Assembly: GCA_920105625.2 (NCBI GenBank)
Contig: OV050033.1
Location: forward strand, 6,118,001 to 6,182,000
Length of the DNA stretch: 64,000 nucleotides
Direction of reading: 5' to 3'
From: Clusia tigrina
Lineage: Eukaryota; Arthropoda; Insecta; Diptera; Clusiidae
Within the stretch, counting starts at the first letter, position 1; each line of letters begins with the position of its first letter. A program made the position numbers and the translations under genes. Below are positions 48,514-58,088 of this stretch, one piece after another. The notes beneath the pieces are model-generated. The model did no database searches. It worked only from the letters and a program-made list of their open reading frames with translations, and had not been told where the DNA came from.

Positions 48514-50240
48514 TTTTCTTTTTTAATTTAAAAATTAATAAGTTGTGTTCAGATATATATTTTACCAAGAGCGAAGAAGCAACACACCCAAACACTTCAC
48601 ATGGAAAATTGAAATGAACGATTTCTCACGTTTCTCGCCCAAGACTAACCTCAAAGTCTCTATCAATCACGTGCTTGACACAGTGGTATGAAATTATCGG
48701 AAAACTTCGAAAAATATTTTAAAAATTTACCTGTGATTTCACTTTGTAATTACACTCGGCAGCCGAAGGCCTCAGTTGCCAGTACTGCCAAATTCTTTTC
48801 TTATATTTTTAATTATTATTATATAAATCAGGCTAAATAATAAATAATTATACTAATATTATAATTTGCACAAAAATAAATTTGTGTATAATTTGGAAGA
48901 GGAGCACTAGCGAGTGTGGCTTTCACCTTCTTTGTAATAAATATGCTATAATTACACTAAAAACCACATCAGCTACAAATTTTTACTTTTCTTCTTTTTC
49001 ATGCAGTTGCTTCCATTACCAAACTAGAATTTATACATAATCTGGACAAATTAAACCAGATCACCAGATGAAGACTGTTTTACTGGCTTATCACCCCGTG
49101 TTAACGATTATATATTGTAATTGGATACAAGTTAAATAGTTATGTTCAAATATAAAAGTAATTCAGCGAATGTGTTGCAAAAACCGAGGTAAATTATCAA
49201 GCGAAAGATCATAATGTAGTTAATTCACCTTGGAAAATAAATTTAATTATATTCTGGCTGGCGTCTCTGCTATCTTTTTTTCTATTTTTTTATTCTCGTA
49301 CTTAGCATAATAATATATTTACAAGCATTGTATAGCTAAATGTGTAATTGTATTGCCTATTTACAATGAAAAATATTCTGGGAGCAACAATAAATTTCTA
49401 CTTCTCCAGTTCAAAACGAAAATTGAACGTATGTGTACAGGCCTGCATACTATTTTTCTCAACTATCTAAAATTTTATACTTTCTTTGCGTTATTTGATA
49501 TGATATAATTATTTACTGATCTAAATAAGTTTACAATTTATTATGTCAATCAATATAAACTGTTTGATCTAGGAAGAATGTAATTGCCAAAGCCATTTTC
49601 AGAAAGGATTTCTATATTCCTTAAATAATTTAGTTTCGATATAACAACGGTGTAAATTTGTGCTAATTATCCTTCAAGCAAGATTCATGTAAACTGAAAA
49701 TCCCACAGTAATATATTTTTTATTTGTAAATATAAATGTGGCAACAATTCGTGGGACAGTGTTGCTTTTAAAGGATTTGAATTGAATAAATGAATTTCTT
49801 GTGTGATTTTAGGTCAACTCGCACACTACTTAAGTTGTGAAAATGAATAAAAGACATTCATTTCAAATTATACTGGAAAATTGCAAAAGAAAAATTAGTA
49901 CATTGCTTCATATCTCATCTTCGATTTTTTAGTTGATTAACAGCTTTTCGCTTACGCTCTCTTATCTAATTTTTAAACAGATTAATAAAGTATTGTGCGA
50001 TGTGATTTTCATTTCTCATCGCGATGCTCAGCTGCTGTCAATAAGTAAAGGATATTTGGTGAGGGAGATAATGAATTACATTACTCTGATCATTAGAAAT
50101 CACGCCGAATTAAACTTTTAATTTAAGTTCCAACCAGAAAGTTGCTGCTATGGAGATATCATATATATGGAGATATAAAATTATAATTGAGGTAACAGCA
50201 TTTCGAAATGCCCTCACACTTCATCCTTAACCCTACGTCT

Positions 50241-50735
50241 CCACGGGCAATTTTTTTTGGCATGCCATTGGCAATTTGAAGCAAATTGACAATGGACACT
50301 CCAAATTGCTTCAAGTTGGCAATTTATGTTATGAAATATTTTATGCCATAAATTGCCAACGTGCTGTGTTGCAATCATTTGTCATTTTGCTTGTTTGACA
50401 GCCGATTTTCATTTTTTCGTGATGCTCACAGTGGAAGCATCGTGGGACATTTTCGTTTTACCGCATCTATTAAATTAATAAAAACGCTAAAATGAATGGG
50501 GACTGTGCATTTGCATTCTTTGAAAAAAAAGGATTCGCCCACAATTTCGGTTTTCTTATTTTTCCTCTTCATCGTATAAATAAAAAAAATTTTCAAGCGC
50601 GGGCACAGCGAACTAGATTGCTTGACGACATTTTCAAAATGACGATGGCATAACATCGCAATGCCCACCATTAAAATATTGCCAACCTTTACAATCGAAT
50701 TTGACAGATGTTATGCCATCAAAAGTTGCCCGTGG
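50241..50735. mobile_element. MITE-like element with 10-bp perfect terminal inverted repeats
   Basis: CCACGGGCAA at 50241-50250 is the reverse complement of TTGCCCGTGG at 50726-50735. At the same distance inward both ends show GGCAT, so the inverted repeats extend to about 23 bases with mismatches. The interior has further palindromic blocks (TTGAAGCAA and TTGCTTCAA). No coding potential and no convincing target duplication are seen. Confidence 0.6.
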
Positions 50736-51243
50736 GGTAATCATAAAAAATGTTTGGAAGCTTAGAAAAATCAATTTTAATATTACCCGGTCCCTCTGCA
50801 CATAAATATCATTTCAAAAGATTTTTTTGGTAATTTTGATTGACAAATGTAATAAATATTTGCAGGAGATACATAAATTAATTTTATACATTTCGAAAAC
50901 AAAATCAACGAATTAAGGATGAAGTTTGTATATATTTTTCTGTTTTTCAACGTAACTTTCTTACTTTTTTCAGGTTATCCATTTCACTCAGATGCAGTTT
51001 TTGACAGCTGAGGCCCAAGATACCAGTTTTGAATATTATGGTATAAGCGTAGTGCAATCAAACATTTATAAATTGATCTCGTGTATAACCACAGTGTGAT
51101 TATATATTGAAACCAATTCTCACAGCTGAGAATTGTAGTGTCAAAGAGAGAGAAACGGAAGGAAACCACAAACATAAGTATTTTACTATTAATATTTTTT
51201 TATTCTCCATTTTCTACTATTTTTGTACAAACTATATAACATA

Positions 51244-51691
51244 GTGTCTCGACTAGCTATAATTCATGGCAATGTTCATGTCTTAACATGAAAATGTTGA
51301 GTGGAGACTCCAAACCAAAAAAACTAAACATTATGTCAAGACAGCAGTTCTGCCAGAAACCCTGACATAAATTTGAAGTTTCACTCGATTTTAACGTTTG
51401 TCTTTTTAAAAATGGCACAAACTAAATTTAATAGAACCGAAATAATTAATTTAATAATTATTTATCGAGAATTTGAGTGTTTGTGTAATTACAAACTGAT
51501 CACTGATCTGATTGCAGTTTTTTAACTCTCTTAAAGCATTCAATGCGAGAACGCATCTCTGTTGTTTACTGTTCAAAGCCATTGTAAAAATGAAATGTTT
51601 TAACATAATTTGCCCACTTCATATTCTGACAGTCATCAGCTACACTGACATGAACATGAACATTGCCATGAATTATAGCTAGCCGAGACAC
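51244..51691. mobile_element. Tc1/mariner-type MITE with 38-bp TIRs and TA target duplication
   Basis: Terminal inverted repeats of about 38 bases (GTGTCTCGACTAGCTATAAT and onward at the left, its complement at the right) differ at one position. TA flanks both ends (51242-51243 and 51692-51693), the target duplication of Tc1/mariner elements. The 448-base element has no transposase frame and is non-autonomous. The near-perfect ends suggest fairly recent activity. Confidence 0.88.
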
Positions 51692-52533
51692 TATGTAATA
51701 TTTATATATGTAGAGAGTACAGGAGTTGCCATATTTTTTTAATAAGAAAATGGTGCCACTACAGTGTTATTCCTATTCGTATATATATGAAGCACTGAAT
51801 AATACAAACATACAAACAACTGTTGATTGAAGTGAAGTGCCAAAGGATGTGTTTAGCCACGCAGTGTGTTTTGTATAGGAAATTAAGGTCCAAATTAAAT
51901 ACATATACTATTAAAATTCAAAACATGCATTCAATGAAGATACATTGTATATTTTATTGGATGGTACAAACACCTTATTGTTGATTTCACTATAGTTCAA
52001 GTCTATAGAAAGTGTAATTCATATTAAGTGCTACTATTTTGCAATTTAATATGATTACTATTTTTTTTAATTGAAGAATTGTATCCCAAAAAAATAGCAT
52101 ATTGTATTCATATAAAAAATACACTAATATAGTTCAAATCCATAGAAAGTTTTAATATTATTAAGTACTCAAATCTAGAACTTATCCAAAGGACACAGTC
52201 GAAAATCCTAAGAACAATTACCGGCGCACTATGGTTTATCAAGAATAAAAACATTCACAACGATATACATATATCCACTATAAAAGAAGAAATCGTAGAA
52301 TTAAGGCAGAAATACCTGAATCGCCTGCAAAATCATCCGAACATACTTACAAGTAGTCTACTCCAGCAGAATTATGCTTCACGTCTAAAGAAACCATGTT
52401 TCTAAACTTATTTACAAACTAATCTGTAAGAAGTATTTATATAAAATTTTGTTTCCCTCTTATTTTTAAAATTATAAATAATTAATATATATGAACAAGT
52501 AGAACCCAAATAGCTCCAACCAATAGGCAAAGA

Positions 52534-53515
52534 TGTTGCGATCGTTGTTTTGGCGTCCACCGTGTGTAGGGTTGTTTTGCTCCCCTCCTTCTGTTGTTCC
52601 TTCCACTTGTCCGCTTTGCTGGTGAATGCGGCCAGGCTGAAACCTACCAGATTCTGAGGTACAGATGGCGCTGCCTCAGAATGGTAGAAATTTGAAAAAA
52701 AGGTGACTGACCGCCTCGACCGCTGGAGCGGTCACTGATGGAATAGCGGAAGAGGCCGAGGAAAATGAAGATAGGATGTTTTTTAGTTCGTGTCGGTGGT
52801 ATTGGCAGAAAGAGTCGTCTCGTCCGTGGTCCGGCGATTGTTTGTTAGTAGCGTATTTTAGTTGAATCAATAGAAAATTGTCGCAGCATAACTACAATAG
52901 TGTAAAAATAGTGTTTCTATTCTTATAATAAATGAAGTGAAAGTTATTTTCAAAAATAAAGATTCAAAGCAGAGCAGAACGTGGACGTCCTCTGTATTAG
53001 TGGCACGGTCAGTGTAGGTCAAATTTCGTTGGCCTCGAATAATATCGTTTCTTTGAGTTATAATTCGCCACGCAAATTGCACAGAATCGTTATTTGTGGT
53101 ATAAATTATATGCTCCATGAGTTATAATCGTAATTAAGCTGCTTTTTCGAGTTGAGCTCGCTCATATTTAAAGGTCGTGTAGCAGAGGTCGGGAAGGAAA
53201 AAGGAGGCTGCCGCCCGCCCCTAGAGATAAGTAAATATTTATTTAAGTTATTAAGTACTCGAGTATATGTATGTTATTCATTTAAGTAAAATGTGTAGTT
53301 ATGTTTAATTTTATGTTAAAAATGTTAGGCTAAGGCGGTCAATATGGGGCGGGCTCGCTTGTCGACGTAGCGGAGGATGCTGGGAAACCTGGTGAGTTGA
53401 AGTTTTTTTTTGTAGTGTTGCCCCACCCGATGCAGTGTGGCGGGTTAAGGACCACGACCATTGCGGTGAGCTAGCCGTGGTCACCACACTGCATCATTCT
53501 AGTGGTGCGGTAACA
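52534..53515 (+). repeat. 5' LTR (982 bp)
   Basis: Begins TG and ends CA. An AATAAA-type signal lies near 52955-52965. Close to the 3' end is a strong hairpin: the 12-base arm at 53429-53440 pairs with 53484-53495, and an inner arm 53450-53456 pairs with 53476-53482. By eye I found no difference from the 3' LTR. Confidence 0.95.
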
Positions 53516-54262
53516 TTAATGGCGCCCAATTTAAAAATAATAGAAATATAAATTAAAATTTTCCTTTTAATGTATTGTGACGTTGTACTGAAGCATTGTG
53601 TAGTTTAGTTTTGATGTGTAGTTAATGTGCTCCACTCTTGCCGCTGACTTGACGTGCCAATGCGTAACGCCAACTGCAGCGACAAGAGGGGGAGGCTAAA
53701 TGTGAGATGAAGCCGGCTACCTCATCGTGGCCGTGGTCTGTTGAACAGATCATCGTAGCACTGATGAGATAGCTGAGAGGCGGAGTCTCAGTAGAAGTAA
53801 AGGAAAATTTTAATAAAAAAAAAAAAAAAAATTGACAACTCGCCAGGTAAAAGAAACAGTCCTCCGATGGATTGAAGACAAGGGAGCCCCACCCATTTGA
53901 ACATTAATTTGGATTAAAAAAAAATATTATAGTTTTTTTTGTTGGTAAATATTTAGTTTGGCTAAATATGGATAAAATTTTATATATTATTAGTATTATT
54001 ATATATTAACTTAAAATTAAAATTTAAGCTAATGTTGAATATAGCTATGGCATCATGGGCCTTAAGCATAACTTAAAAGTTTACAGTTTTTGTTTATATT
54101 TGGTTGTACAGGCTGGTAATTTTTAGAAATTTTTATATAAATATGTATATATGTACTATTCTTTTGGGGTATAGGGTGGCATTGGTAGATCTCCAGGCAT
54201 AGGTATAGGTATTATGTTATTTTTTTGTTGTTAGAAGTTAGTTGGTTTTTTTTAAAGTAAAC
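53516..54262 (+). other. Leader region of the LTR element
   Basis: Contains the putative primer-binding site (53520-53529), an A-run at about 53814-53831 and several short inverted repeats. No open frame resembles Gag, and the region is taken to be an untranslated leader. Confidence 0.6.
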
Positions 54263-55252
54263 ATGTCAGCGGAATACGGGGAATACGGCGCTAGGCCATC
54301 AGCACTACCAAGTCAATATCGGTCAGCCGTGAACTTATTGATATTAGAGAGTGAAAATAGTTATCGGGCGGCGATGAAGGTGGAGTTTGGAAAGATAAGG
54401 GAAACGGTCCGTGCGAACCATTTAGAGCTGATGAAGCTCATTAGTGATGCAATGAGACCCATGCAGCAATCACCGGCGCAGGAAAGTAGCCTAGCAGCTG
54501 CAGAGTTGGATAAGGAGCCCCAAAATAAAGTAGTTGAAAACTGGGAAGAAGTTAGGGGAAGTGGCAACTCACATGTTAGTTTTGAAGAGGAAAGTACTAC
54601 CATTTATAATTTAAGTTGTGAAGAGGAAGTTTTGGACAATATACCAACAAGTCAGGACGATGAGGACTTGGCCTCAATAGATCAAGATATTTTTGAGATA
54701 TTGTTAGACGATAATTCTGTTGATGGTAGTATTATGTCTGAAGCGTGTAACGCAAAATTAAGAAATAGTTGCGAAAATTTATCTTCTTTGGACTCAATAG
54801 ATATGTTTGTTAACGATTTAGTAGGAGCTCCCCTCTCACAAAATATGAGCCTTAGTGACCATAGTGAACAGAGTACAGAAACCACTAGTCAAAGTGACTC
54901 CATAAAATCTGCTGGTAGATCTTTATCTTTAGTTTCAGACAGTAATGGTGCTGTTGCAGCAGATAAAAGCAGTATACCATCGAATGGATCAAAGACAAAA
55001 CATTCCGAAGGGGCATCATATAGAAATGATGTGAATATAGGGAATGAACCTAAATTGATTGCAACTGTTTGTCCAACTGTACTACTTACAGATCAGCCGA
55101 CATACTTCGACAGAAGCAATTGTACTGGCAAAAACTTAAATTATATTCGAATTATTAAGAAATTGCGAGGAGCAGTAGATCGCGTTTTTGGGTTGCAGAA
55201 TCTTGTGTTCGATAGGGGGAAGTGGTTAGAAAGGGTTAAAACCATAGGTTAA
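54263..55252 (+). CDS. Orphan ORF of the non-autonomous LTR element
   Basis: An intact ORF of 329 residues starting at MSAEYGEYG and the only substantial one in the element. I do not recognise the family. The first 70 or so residues look helical (SYRAAMKVEFGKIRETVR, LELMKLISDAM). The centre is acidic and Ser-rich (SQDDEDLASIDQDIF, LSSLDSIDMFVNDLV) and probably disordered. The C-terminal 40 residues are basic (YIRIIKKLRGAVDRVF, RGKWLERVK) and could bind nucleic acid. No CCHC knuckle, protease or polymerase motif is seen. A Gag-like packaging protein is possible but unproven. The frame remains open upstream to 54242, but 54263 is the first ATG. Confidence 0.75.
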   Translation: MSAEYGEYGARPSALPSQYRSAVNLLILESENSYRAAMKVEFGKIRETVRANHLELMKLISDAMRPMQQSPAQESSLAAAELDKEPQNKVVENWEEVRGSGNSHVSFEEESTTIYNLSCEEEVLDNIPTSQDDEDLASIDQDIFEILLDDNSVDGSIMSEACNAKLRNSCENLSSLDSIDMFVNDLVGAPLSQNMSLSDHSEQSTETTSQSDSIKSAGRSLSLVSDSNGAVAADKSSIPSNGSKTKHSEGASYRNDVNIGNEPKLIATVCPTVLLTDQPTYFDRSNCTGKNLNYIRIIKKLRGAVDRVFGLQNLVFDRGKWLERVKTIG

Positions 55253-55346
55253 ATTGGTGAAGGCCTTGTGGCACTTCTAGGACCTACTGGAAAATTTGCG
55301 TGGGGAGATGTTGGGATTATTCCACGCTAAGAATCTAAACCGTGAA

Positions 55347-55397
55347 GAGCACGCGACTCTTAATCTCGGGGTTGTGGGCGTAGCTCACGTTGGCGCC
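55347..55397 (+). other. tRNA-Lys(CTT)-like sequence inside the LTR element
   Basis: GAGCA, then GACTCTTAATCTC with the CTT anticodon loop, then GTGGG, a disturbed T-loop, CACGTTGG and CGCC follow the order of tRNA-Lys-CTT from its D-arm to its 3' end, with a few substitutions and small deletions. The 5' part is not recognisable, so it cannot be a working tRNA gene. It is a tRNA-derived module. Confidence 0.75.
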
Positions 55398-55500
55398 TGT
55401 GGTACGTGAAGTAGCAATAGTTAGTAAGGAGGTGGAGGAAAGTTAATCATAGGGAATTATGGATTATATAATACATATAAAAGAACTTACTCCCAAAATC

Positions 55501-55522
55501 AGCTTCGTTGGTCTAGAGGTAA
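55501..55522 (+). other. tRNA-Pro-like 5' fragment inside the LTR element
   Basis: The sequence AGCTTCGTTGGTCTAGAGGT resembles the 5' end and A-box of insect tRNA-Pro (GGCTCGTTGGTCTAGGGGTA) with few changes. No matching 3' half follows. Confidence 0.45.
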
Positions 55523-55832
55523 TCTGAGTTAAAAATCTGAAATTAGAATTGATTACTATGTGTTTTTTTTAAGGTAAAATAAATAAAAATGTTCCTGTTT
55601 ATACGGTAGAGGATAGGTGTATAGGTTAGCGTTTATTAGTGAGTAGAGTGGTGAAGGTGATTCTTCGAGTCGAATGGCTGGGAAGACAAAATAAGTATAG
55701 AGTTAGATTAGGAAATTTTGTGTTGTGAATAATTACCGTGCAATTAGGTGTTGGGATCCGTAATCTTCCTCAGTGTGGTGGTTCTGTAAAGGAAGTATTA
55801 TTAGTTTATATGTTTAGGTTTATGTAGGTATA

Positions 55833-55919
55833 GTTGCCCGGCTAGCTCAGGGTAGAGCATTAAGTGCTGATCGACGCTTCCATCCGTGTTTCGGCGGAGT
55901 TTATAGTGCTCCTGGCAAC
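55833..55919 (+). other. tRNA-Lys 5'-half-like structure upstream of the 3' LTR
   Basis: Bases 55836-55860 match the first 27 positions of tRNA-Lys apart from a 2-base deletion in the D-loop, including the A-box TAGCTCAGGGTAGAG. The ends can pair: GTTGCC at 55833-55838 with GGCAAC at 55914-55919, which closes an 87-base tRNA-like fold. The anticodon and T-arms are unlike any tRNA I know. The module ends 10 bases before the 3' LTR, where a polypurine tract would be expected. Confidence 0.65.
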
Positions 55920-55929
55920 CCGTGTGTTT

Positions 55930-56911
55930 TGTTGCGATCGTTGTTTTGGCGTCCACCGTGTGTAGGGTTGTTTTGCTCCCCTCCTTCTGTTGTTCCTTCC
56001 ACTTGTCCGCTTTGCTGGTGAATGCGGCCAGGCTGAAACCTACCAGATTCTGAGGTACAGATGGCGCTGCCTCAGAATGGTAGAAATTTGAAAAAAAGGT
56101 GACTGACCGCCTCGACCGCTGGAGCGGTCACTGATGGAATAGCGGAAGAGGCCGAGGAAAATGAAGATAGGATGTTTTTTAGTTCGTGTCGGTGGTATTG
56201 GCAGAAAGAGTCGTCTCGTCCGTGGTCCGGCGATTGTTTGTTAGTAGCGTATTTTAGTTGAATCAATAGAAAATTGTCGCAGCATAACTACAATAGTGTA
56301 AAAATAGTGTTTCTATTCTTATAATAAATGAAGTGAAAGTTATTTTCAAAAATAAAGATTCAAAGCAGAGCAGAACGTGGACGTCCTCTGTATTAGTGGC
56401 ACGGTCAGTGTAGGTCAAATTTCGTTGGCCTCGAATAATATCGTTTCTTTGAGTTATAATTCGCCACGCAAATTGCACAGAATCGTTATTTGTGGTATAA
56501 ATTATATGCTCCATGAGTTATAATCGTAATTAAGCTGCTTTTTCGAGTTGAGCTCGCTCATATTTAAAGGTCGTGTAGCAGAGGTCGGGAAGGAAAAAGG
56601 AGGCTGCCGCCCGCCCCTAGAGATAAGTAAATATTTATTTAAGTTATTAAGTACTCGAGTATATGTATGTTATTCATTTAAGTAAAATGTGTAGTTATGT
56701 TTAATTTTATGTTAAAAATGTTAGGCTAAGGCGGTCAATATGGGGCGGGCTCGCTTGTCGACGTAGCGGAGGATGCTGGGAAACCTGGTGAGTTGAAGTT
56801 TTTTTTTGTAGTGTTGCCCCACCCGATGCAGTGTGGCGGGTTAAGGACCACGACCATTGCGGTGAGCTAGCCGTGGTCACCACACTGCATCATTCTAGTG
56901 GTGCGGTAACA
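55930..56911 (+). repeat. 3' LTR (982 bp)
   Basis: The second copy of the LTR, same length and apparently identical to the 5' copy on reading. It is followed by AAGA, the repeated target site, and by the rest of the interrupted jockey-like 3' untranslated region. Confidence 0.95.
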
Positions 56912-57032
56912 AAGAGCATATTTAATACATTAGTTTTAAGATTTGATAACTTATTGTTAGTTTCCAATGGAGTAAGATACAATAACAAATAAATGGTTAA
57001 ATAAAAAAAATTTAAAAAAAAAATTAAGTACT

Positions 57033-58088
57033 AACTATTTTTAATATTATTGACACTCATAAACACCTTTTAAATATATTTATTTTAAAAAAGTACACTT
57101 CTGACATAAAGCAAAATGCAAACTATTATTTGCCAGTCATGTTCGTATAAGAATTATGTTACATTTTTCTTATCAGTAAAATTGTAAAAATTAAACTTTC
57201 TTACAATTAGTTGGCAACGCGTCATTATTTCGATTTTATTGATTGAAAGTGACATTTCTATCTGTGTTGAGTAGTATAAAAAAAGTTTTCCAATTCTCCC
57301 GAAGCAACGGGCAAAGTTTTTATTTTATATTAAAAATTTATTAAAAAATTGCTATTAGCGACTAAAATCGTATGTAAGTGAATAATAGTAGTGAGTAGGC
57401 ATGATTTATGCGAGTGATGCTGAACAAGTAAATGCTGAAATGATAAATTATTTAATAGTTTTGGTTACGAAAAAGTGAAAATTTTATATTGGTGGAAATG
57501 AGCTAAGAAAATTTAAAGTGCTAATATAAATTACGCATAATGACGGAATTGATAATACATAAATGCAAGCCATTAAAGAAATTTTAAATGAACGAAAAAG
57601 AAGTATTCAATTGATTTTTGTAACTTCAGGATTCCTTGCACATCCATCGTTAAAGCCCCATTTTCTTTTCGTTTGTAGCAAAATCGTAACTCTCGGAAGA
57701 GGGTGGGAGTAAACGCAAACGCAAAAGAAGTGAACGAGGAAAATCGTACTACCGCAATCGCAGCGTTTCCCCCACATAACTTTTCTGTGTACACGGAAAT
57801 AGAAAAACAGTAAATAACGTGAAGAGGGGGAACGGAAGAACGGATACCACTCGAATAGTAAAAAGAAGACAAGCCTTTTGCAACTAAAAGGATACAAATT
57901 TATTTTATATATCAAATTTGGATAATAAACTTTGGTTTCCTGCCAAATTTACTACTTGAGGAACAGCAAAATTTAAGAGGATATACTCACACCAAATCTG
58001 TCGTAATTCAGTGCACACAATCGATTTGCTAAAATTAAATATCGAATAGTTGAACTTGCTGCATAGATACAAACTTTCATACAGCACT
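57033..58088. other. 5' flank and 5' UTR of Dap160
   Basis: AT-rich sequence between the transposon block and the Dap160 start codon. It probably contains the promoter and 5' untranslated exon(s), but no splice or promoter element could be fixed. Minus-strand open frames of about 100 codons (57573-57915) have no recognisable similarity. Confidence 0.5.

Larger units (their letters stand above)
48514..52150. other. Intergenic DNA with MITE-like elements
   Basis: AT-rich spacer upstream of DDX47. Two inverted-repeat elements (50241-50735 and 51244-51691) are listed separately. A 62-codon open frame at 49933 has no recognisable similarity. A roughly 40-base direct repeat (TATAGTTCAA core) occurs at about 51991 and 52130. 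No gene is supported. Confidence 0.55.
52534..56911 (+). mobile_element. Non-autonomous LTR retrotransposon with one orphan ORF
   Basis: The element is 4378 bases long: LTRs of 982 bases at 52534-53515 and 55930-56911, starting TGTTGCGATC and ending GTGCGGTAACA, flanked by a 4-base AAGA target duplication. A putative primer-binding site TGGCGCCCAA (53520-53529) complements the 3' end of tRNA-Lys and sets plus-strand orientation. The 2.4-kb internal part carries one ORF (54263-55252). I see no protease, reverse transcriptase, RNase H or integrase, so mobilisation must depend on another element. A 4-base duplication points to Gypsy-type integrase but does not prove it. tRNA-like sequences occupy the 3' internal region. 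No polypurine tract is evident before the 3' LTR. Confidence 0.93.
52170..57022 (+). mobile_element. 5'-truncated jockey-like non-LTR element, split by an LTR element
   Basis: Translation of 52170-52405 gives RTQSKILRTITGALWFIKNK, then LRQKYLNRLQNHPN, and ends at a stop. This is the usual C-terminal tail of jockey-type ORF2. A 3' untranslated region follows and is cut at 52533 by the LTR element. It resumes at 56912 and ends in an A-rich tail at about 57000-57022. The 10-base sequence ATTAAGTACT flanks both sides (52160-52169 and 57023-57032) as the target duplication. Only the final 80 or so codons were inserted, so the copy was dead on arrival. Confidence 0.85.

Noticed and set aside
52676..53118. 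Minus-strand frames of 64 and 83 codons in the LTR
   Set aside because: They recur identically in the 3' LTR, are opposite to element orientation and lack recognisable similarity.
53760..53830. Hammerhead ribozyme-like CTGATGAG followed by a stem
   Set aside because: The required GAAA after stem II is not present and no cleavage-site stem could be drawn.
55347..55919. Functional tRNA-Lys genes
   Set aside because: Each module lacks either the 5' half or a normal T-arm, so none can fold as a complete tRNA. They are reported as tRNA-like sequences only.
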